Shown: piece by piece, positions 59,440 through 64,000 of the stretch
How the letters are laid out: each line of letters starts with the position of its first letter
Numbering within the stretch: the stretch's first letter is position 1
NCBI GenBank assembly: GCA_021775095.1
Contig: JAJFII010000047.1
Location: forward strand, 50,132 to 114,131
Length of the DNA stretch: 64,000 nt
Direction of reading: 5' to 3'
Source of the DNA: Rhodospirillales bacterium
Lineage (GTDB): Bacteria > Pseudomonadota > Alphaproteobacteria > Rhodospirillales > Casp-alpha2
Translations under genes and position numbers: made by a program
Notes under the pieces: generated by a model
What the model was told of the DNA's origin: nothing
What the model saw: only the letters and a program-made list of their open reading frames with translations
Database searches by the model: none

Positions 59440-60162
59440 TTACTGCAATTCATCGGCGATCTTTTTCGCCGCGTCAACGGGATCCTCAGCACCGGTGATC
59501 GGTCGGCCGATGACCAGGTAATCGGCGCCGGCGTCCATCGCCTGGGCCGGGGTCATGACGCGTTTCTGGTCGCCGGCGGCGGCGCCGGCGGGGCGGATGC
59601 CGGGGACGATCAGTATAAAGTCGGGGCCGCAGGCCGCCCGGACGGCGGCGATCTCCAGGGGCGAACAGACAACCCCATCGAGGCCCGCCTGTTGGCTCAG
59701 TCTGGCCAGCGCAACAACCCGCGCTTCGGCCGGCCCGGCCATGCCGATGTCGGCCAAATCTTCATCGCCCAGGCTGGTCAGTACAGTCACTGCGATCAGC
59801 AATGGGCGGTTGGCTCCGGCCTCGGCGACGGCGTCGCGGGCGGCTTCCATCATCGCCCGGCCGCCGCTGGCGTGAATGTTGATGACAAAGGGTTTGGCCG
59901 GCAAGGCGGCGCGAATGGCGCTGGCCACGGTATTGGGGATGTCATGAAATTTGGTATCAAGAAACACCGGCATGCCGCAGGCGGCGACTTTGCGAACCCC
60001 GGCGAGGCCAAAGGTCGTGAGAAACTCCTTACCCATTTTGACCCCGCCGACATATTCGACGAGTTGCCGGCTCAGGTCTACGGCCCGGTCTAAATCGGTG
60101 GTGTCGAGGGCGACAAAGATCCGGTCGGTCGGTTTGGCCGGGGATTTTGGCAGGGATGTCAT
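59440..60162 (-). CDS. pyrF: Orotidine 5'-phosphate decarboxylase
   Basis: 240-residue OMP decarboxylase making UMP. The signature is VFLDTKFHDIPNTVASAI with D69, K71 and D74; K42 lies in GGVKMGKEFL, and DYLVIGRPITGAEDP and IVPGIRP form the phosphate site. The sequence fits the shorter proteobacterial type I enzyme. GGAG lies about 10 nt before ATG. In the block between lapA and trpF. Confidence 0.94.
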   Translation of the reverse strand: MTSLPKSPAKPTDRIFVALDTTDLDRAVDLSRQLVEYVGGVKMGKEFLTTFGLAGVRKVAACGMPVFLDTKFHDIPNTVASAIRAALPAKPFVINIHASGGRAMMEAARDAVAEAGANRPLLIAVTVLTSLGDEDLADIGMAGPAEARVVALARLSQQAGLDGVVCSPLEIAAVRAACGPDFILIVPGIRPAGAAAGDQKRVMTPAQAMDAGADYLVIGRPITGAEDPVDAAKKIADELQ

Positions 60163-60264
60163 GGGCGCGGCTCCAATTTATTCAGTTCAAATTGTCGACG
60201 CTTTTAACGTTCCCCTGTCGCTTAGGCAAGGGCTCTCACGGTCCAGACTGCGGCCACAGGCCGG

Positions 60265-60672
60265 TTAGGCGGCGTCGGAACTTTTTGGCAATAATGCGGT
60301 TTGCCCGGGCCCGGAAAAAATCGGACCGGAGGCCTTATCAGACGCCCGCAGGGCCTTCAAATCCTGCTCCAGGCGGACCAGGCGTTCCGCGGCGTGGCGC
60401 AGGTCGGCTTCCGCCGCCTCGGCCCGGCGGGTCGCTGCGCGGGCCCGCCGGCGCGCCGTGCCGGCCGATAACCAGGCGGCAAAACCACCCCACAGGATGC
60501 CAAACCCCAGGCAAACCAGGATCAGGGTAAAAATCGGCACCTCCTGAGTGATCGCCAAGGGCCACAGGTCAAGCCCGACTGAGGTTCGGTTGGCCAGGGA
60601 AAACAGGGCAATGAACGCAGCAAAAATCGCCGCGATCACCCACATCACGATTTTTTTGACGGCATGTATCAC
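60265..60672 (-). CDS. lapA: LapA-family inner membrane protein (DUF1049)
   Basis: 135 residues. Two N-terminal membrane helices (VMWVIAAIFAAFIALFSLAN and FTLILVCLGFGILWGGFAAW), then an Arg/Ala-rich coiled coil (ARAATRRAEAAEADLRHAAE) and a disordered tail. LapA in E. coli acts with LapB in LPS assembly; in alphaproteobacteria the linkage with ihfB is conserved. GTG start with AAGGA 8 nt upstream. Confidence 0.84.
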   Translation of the reverse strand: MIHAVKKIVMWVIAAIFAAFIALFSLANRTSVGLDLWPLAITQEVPIFTLILVCLGFGILWGGFAAWLSAGTARRRARAATRRAEAAEADLRHAAERLVRLEQDLKALRASDKASGPIFSGPGQTALLPKSSDAA

Positions 60673-60706
60673 GGGTCGTTCCTTGGTTTGCAGAGAGATC
60701 AGCCGG

Positions 60707-60994
60707 TTAATCCGATGGATTCAGGCGTTCGCGCAGTTGTTTGCCGGTCTTAAAATAGGGAATGAATTTTTCGCCCACATCGACCGCTTCACCGGTCCGC
60801 GGATTGCGACCGACCCGCGAGCCCCGTTCTTTGATGGAAAACGCCCCAAACCCCCGCAATTCAACCCGGTCACCCTGGGCCAGGGCATTGGTAATTTCAT
60901 CAAAAATCGTCGTGACAATCCGTTCAACATCGCGCTGAAACAGGTGTGGATTTTCGTTTGCAAGTTTTGCAATCAATTCAGATTTGGTCATCAT
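60707..60994 (-). CDS. ihfB: Integration host factor subunit beta
   Basis: 95-residue HU/IHF-family DNA-bending protein. Opening [20 protein letters not shown], core [20 protein letters not shown] and the DNA-intercalating arm motif [13 protein letters not shown] with its Pro are diagnostic of IhfB. With IhfA it bends specific DNA sites. GAGGGGG precedes the ATG pair (60994 and 60991). Between sppA and lapA as in other alphaproteobacteria. Confidence 0.93.
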   Translation of the reverse strand: MMTKSELIAKLANENPHLFQRDVERIVTTIFDEITNALAQGDRVELRGFGAFSIKERGSRVGRNPRTGEAVDVGEKFIPYFKTGKQLRERLNPSD

Positions 60995-61093
60995 ATGGCC
61001 CCCTCAAGCCGCTCAACCCCGATATCAATTCACCAAAAGGTTGGTATCCTTTTTAATGATATATCTTTGCGCAATTAATACGCATTCCTTTTT

Positions 61094-62011
61094 TTACTCG
61101 AAGTCCACTTTAGGGTGCCAAAGAGACAACACGCCGTCAAGCCTAAGTCTTTCAGAAAACAGCACTTTTCCCAAACTTTCGCCAAGCAGTTCACGCCACG
61201 GTTCGTCCTTGTAATCAATCTCCACGTCGACAACGGGCAGTTGCTCCGACAGACCATGGGTCGTCGACAACCACTTCAGGCCGTCCCGTTCGCGGCCGAT
61301 GGCATCGACAAGGCCGACGGTTTTAGCCTGTCGGCCGGAATAAATCCGCCCGTCGGCCAGGGCATAGGCAATATTTTTCGATAGATTCCGGCGTTCCATG
61401 ACGATTTCTACAAACATCTCGTAAAAATCGCGGATCACCGCCTCGGTCACGGCGCGGGCGTCATCGGCAAACGGTTCCACGGGGTTGGGTTGCGCCTTCA
61501 GCGGCCCGCTTTTGACGATCACCGGTTTAACCCCGACCATTTCCAGCAGGCCGGTCAGATCGGCGGTTTGCATGATCACACCAATCGACCCGGTGATCGT
61601 GCCGGCACTGGCAATCACATGGTCGGCGGCGATGGCGATCATGTAACCGGCCGACGCCGCAGTTCCGCCCATCACCGTGACCACCGGTTTCACTTTGGCG
61701 ACATCGCGCAGGCTTTGGTAAAGACTATCACCGCCGGTAAAGGTCCCGCCGGGGCTGTTGATCACAACCATCAGGGCTTTGACGCTGTCATCCTTGCTCA
61801 ACTGGGCCAGGGCCTGGTCGCGCAAGCGGTCGTCAACGATGATGCCACTCACATCCAGGCGCGCAATTTTGTCACCGCCCGGCTTCAAGTCAAACCGCCC
61901 GGCGCTGGCAACGATCGCCGCCACCAGGGCGACAACCCCAAGGATCCGCCAAAAAATCAGGCGCCGCTTGAGGCGACGCCGGTCAATAATCATGTCCGTT
62001 TCAAACGACAT
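61094..62011 (-). CDS. sppA: Signal peptide peptidase SppA (S49 serine protease)
   Basis: 305-residue membrane-anchored S49 protease degrading released signal peptides. One N-terminal transmembrane helix (LIFWRILGVVALVAAIVASA) after a basic start, then the protease domain. Nucleophile Ser120 in MGGTAASAGYMIA, catalytic Lys172 in VKSGPLKAQPNP, and NSPGGTFTGGDSLYQSL in the substrate groove. Half-length form, as in most bacteria apart from the double-domain E. coli protein. A strong hairpin lies in its leader. Confidence 0.93.
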   Translation of the reverse strand: MSFETDMIIDRRRLKRRLIFWRILGVVALVAAIVASAGRFDLKPGGDKIARLDVSGIIVDDRLRDQALAQLSKDDSVKALMVVINSPGGTFTGGDSLYQSLRDVAKVKPVVTVMGGTAASAGYMIAIAADHVIASAGTITGSIGVIMQTADLTGLLEMVGVKPVIVKSGPLKAQPNPVEPFADDARAVTEAVIRDFYEMFVEIVMERRNLSKNIAYALADGRIYSGRQAKTVGLVDAIGRERDGLKWLSTTHGLSEQLPVVDVEIDYKDEPWRELLGESLGKVLFSERLRLDGVLSLWHPKVDFE

Positions 62012-62025
62012 TTTTTAGACGACCC

Positions 62026-62057
62026 ACCGGTCGGGCACCGAGCGGTGCCCGACCGGT
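62026..62057 (-). promoter_or_regulatory. Strong hairpin between rpsA and sppA
   Basis: Perfect 14-bp stem ACCGGTCGGGCACC / GGTGCCCGACCGGT with a 4-nt loop, 14 nt upstream of the sppA ATG and 12 nt after the rpsA stop. No U-tract follows it on the minus strand (AAAAA precedes the ATG), so it is not a normal intrinsic terminator. It may end or protect the rpsA mRNA by Rho-dependent or processing mechanisms, or shield sppA translation. Confidence 0.6.
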
Positions 62058-62069
62058 AAAGTCTGATCC

Positions 62070-63941
62070 TTACGCGTCAGCGTCGGCGCCATCATCGGCG
62101 TCGGCAGCTTTCTTTTTAGGCGCGGCCTTTTTCTTTGCAGGTTTTTCCTCTGCAGTGGCCTCGGCGTCGTCATCGGCCGCTTTCTTTTTAGGCGCGGCTT
62201 TTTTCTTGGCAGGTTTTTCTTCGCCGGGAGCCGTATCGGCTTCCTTTTGTTTTTCCTGCAGGGCAGCACCTAAGATATCACCCAAAGAGGCACCGGAGTC
62301 GGACGACCCATAGGCCTGCATGGCTGCTTTTTCTTCCTGCACTTCCAGGGCTTTAACCGAAAGGGTCAGGCGACGGCTGGCTTTATCGAACTGCGTGACT
62401 TTCGCATCGATTTTTTCGCCGGCGGCAAACCGATCAGGGCGCTGCTCGGAACGCTCACGTGACAATTCGGTCTTGCGGATAAACCCGGGAACCGACTCAT
62501 TGACCATGACGTCAATGCCCGCATCCTGGATTGCTGTGATCGTACAGGTGACCACGTCGCCTTTTTTCAGGTCGCCGGAGCTTCCTTCAAAGGGATCCGC
62601 CTTCAGCTGTTTAACACCTAAGCTGATGCGTTCTTTTTCGATATCCACGTCAAGCACCTTGGCTTTAACCATGTCGCCTTTGGTGTAATCTTCCAAAGCT
62701 TCTTCGCCGGACTTGTCCCAGCTCAGATCAGACAGGTGGGCCATGCCGTCGATTTCACCTTCAAGGCCGACAAACAAACCAAATTCGGTGATGTTCTTGA
62801 TCTCGCCCTCAACTTCCGTGCCGATCGGATAATTGGCGGCAAATCCGTCCCAGGGGTTATCCATGCACTGTTTGAGACCGAGCGAGATCCGACGTTTCTC
62901 CGGATCGGCGTCCAAAACCTGAACCTCCACTTCCTGCGAGGTCGAAACAATTTTCCCCGGGTGGATGTTTTTCTTTGTCCAGCTCATTTCAGAGACGTGA
63001 ACCAAACCTTCAACACCGGCTTCCAGTTCAACAAAAGCGCCATAATCGGTGATGTTGGTGACCCGGCCGGTGAAGCGGGTGCCGACCGGGAATTTGGCAT
63101 CAACACCGTCCCAGGGGTCGGCTTCAAGTTGTTTCATACCAAGCGAAATGCGCTGGGTTTCGGCGTTGAAACGAATGACCTGTACTTTGATGGTTTCGCC
63201 GATCTGCAGGGCTTCCGACGGATGGTTGATCCGCTTCCAGGCAATGTCGGTGACGTGCAGCAGGCCATCAACACCACCGAGATCGACGAAGGCACCGTAA
63301 TCGGTGATGTTTTTGACGATACCATCGAGGATCTGGCCTTCGCTCAGGTTGGAGATCAACTCGGAACGGGCTTCCGAACGGGTTTCTTCCAGAACGGCGC
63401 GGCGTGAAACAACGATGTTGTTACGCTGTGCGTCCATTTTGAGGATCTGGAACGGCTGGGGATTACCCATAAGGGGGGTAATGTCACGTACCGGGCGGAT
63501 ATCAACTTGCGAGCCCGGCAGGAATGCAACAGCACCAGCCAGATCAACAATGAATCCGCCTTTGACACGACCGAAGATCGTACCGGTAACGCGGATGCCA
63601 TCGTTGTAGGATTTTTCCAGTTCATGCCATGCTTCTTCGCGGCGTGCGCGTTCACGGCTTAACTTGATCAGGCCTTCCCGGTCCTCATAACGCTCAATAT
63701 AGATGTCGACACTGTCGCCCACATTAAGCGTTACATCCGTGCCAAATTCTTTCAGGGGCACGCGGCCTTCGGATTTCATGCCCACGTCTACGGTGGCAGC
63801 ATCGTTATCCAGGGCAATAACTGTACCTGTGACAACGCGGCCTTCGAGGCCATCGCCAAAGGATTCATCGAGAAGATCTGCAAAATTTTCGGTAATTACG
63901 GGTGCCGCATCTTCAACTGCGGCCTGTTTGGCAGAAGCCAT
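62070..63941 (-). CDS. rpsA: 30S ribosomal protein S1
   Basis: 623-residue S1 with six S1 RNA-binding domains: about 34-100, 116-182, 202-270, 287-357, 374-444 and 460-530 (for example GIVKNITDYGAFVDLGGVDG in domain 3 and GRVTNITDYGAFVELEAGVE in domain 4). It binds mRNA leaders and brings them to the 30S. The normal alphaproteobacterial end (YGSSDSGASLGDILGAAL) is followed by an extra Lys/Ala/acidic tail of about 65 residues with a tandem duplication of EEKPAKKKAAPKKKAA (24-residue period). AAGGA lies 8 nt before ATG. First gene of the block in this window; no cmk sequence is seen upstream. Confidence 0.94.
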   Translation of the reverse strand: MASAKQAAVEDAAPVITENFADLLDESFGDGLEGRVVTGTVIALDNDAATVDVGMKSEGRVPLKEFGTDVTLNVGDSVDIYIERYEDREGLIKLSRERARREEAWHELEKSYNDGIRVTGTIFGRVKGGFIVDLAGAVAFLPGSQVDIRPVRDITPLMGNPQPFQILKMDAQRNNIVVSRRAVLEETRSEARSELISNLSEGQILDGIVKNITDYGAFVDLGGVDGLLHVTDIAWKRINHPSEALQIGETIKVQVIRFNAETQRISLGMKQLEADPWDGVDAKFPVGTRFTGRVTNITDYGAFVELEAGVEGLVHVSEMSWTKKNIHPGKIVSTSQEVEVQVLDADPEKRRISLGLKQCMDNPWDGFAANYPIGTEVEGEIKNITEFGLFVGLEGEIDGMAHLSDLSWDKSGEEALEDYTKGDMVKAKVLDVDIEKERISLGVKQLKADPFEGSSGDLKKGDVVTCTITAIQDAGIDVMVNESVPGFIRKTELSRERSEQRPDRFAAGEKIDAKVTQFDKASRRLTLSVKALEVQEEKAAMQAYGSSDSGASLGDILGAALQEKQKEADTAPGEEKPAKKKAAPKKKAADDDAEATAEEKPAKKKAAPKKKAADADDGADADA

Positions 63942-64000
63942 TATGGTAGTCCTTTTCTATTGTCATTTCTGGCCGACCGGTTGGTTCCGGCGGTCTTCAG

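Noticed and set aside
1..64000. CRISPR array, tRNA, rRNA or prophage
   Set aside because: No regular repeat-spacer pattern, cloverleaf or phage structural gene was recognised on either strand.

Overview
The window reads as chromosomal DNA of a free-living, probably marine or aquatic alphaproteobacterium of Rhodospirillales type. This rests on the core block at the right end (rpsA, sppA, ihfB, lapA, pyrF, trpF, trpB, trpA, accD, folC, all leftward), an acetoacetyl-CoA synthetase of alphaproteobacterial type, a DUF1127 protein, and a very high load of TRAP and tripartite tricarboxylate (TTT) transporters with LysR regulators. No rRNA, tRNA or CRISPR array was seen. The species cannot be named from sequence reading alone.

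Layout. 0-8.2 kb: asparaginase II, a GT-C-like membrane protein coupled to a SpoU methyltransferase, a quinone oxidoreductase, a methyltransferase, an AlkD-like protein, a DMT exporter, a DinB protein and a DUF1127 protein with stacked terminators. 8.4-13.6 kb: a LysR (GcvA-like) gene facing a leftward operon of epimerase, alpha/beta hydrolase, gentisate-dioxygenase-like bicupin and a two-subunit ThDP enzyme resembling sulfopyruvate/phosphonopyruvate decarboxylase. 13.7-16.6 kb: acetoacetyl-CoA synthetase, pterin dehydratase and a single-domain response regulator. 16.8-20.8 kb: Gfo/Idh/MocA oxidoreductase, VOC protein, a TRAP solute-binding protein without signal peptide, and a malate/lactate-type dehydrogenase. 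20.8-36.9 kb: AEC exporter and LysR, divergent from a long rightward catabolic array. The array holds two complete TTT systems, a tandem ferredoxin-like protein, an AhpD/CMD protein, a beta-hydroxyacid dehydrogenase, a flavin reductase, a DUF1330 protein, an LLM-class flavin monooxygenase, an enol-lactonase-like hydrolase and two more Gfo/Idh/MocA enzymes.

37.2-42.9 kb is a self-contained TRAP island: dctP-dctQ-dctM, SMP-30 lactonase and OsmC, with a divergent LacI regulator and two near-identical operator palindromes between them. A decayed IS110-family transposase fragment lies just beyond (43.4-43.6 kb). 43.8-53.9 kb: a molybdopterin-binding-domain protein, a TPR-MEMO-AMMECR1 fusion, a second GcvA-like LysR, an ArsR/CDF metal pair, GNAT, MFS and DMT genes, greB and gloB. 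54.0-63.9 kb is the conserved housekeeping block.

How the genes fit together. The middle of the window looks like a sensing, uptake and oxidation suite for small organic acids: high-affinity binding-protein transporters feed NAD-dependent and flavin-dependent oxidations and lactone hydrolysis. Substrates cannot be assigned from sequence. The points most worth follow-up are the TPR-MEMO-AMMECR1 fusion, the leaderless TRAP binding protein, the two-component monooxygenase cluster, the bicupin/ThDP operon, the LacI operators, and a GC-rich dispersed repeat that supplies the 3' end of a gene.
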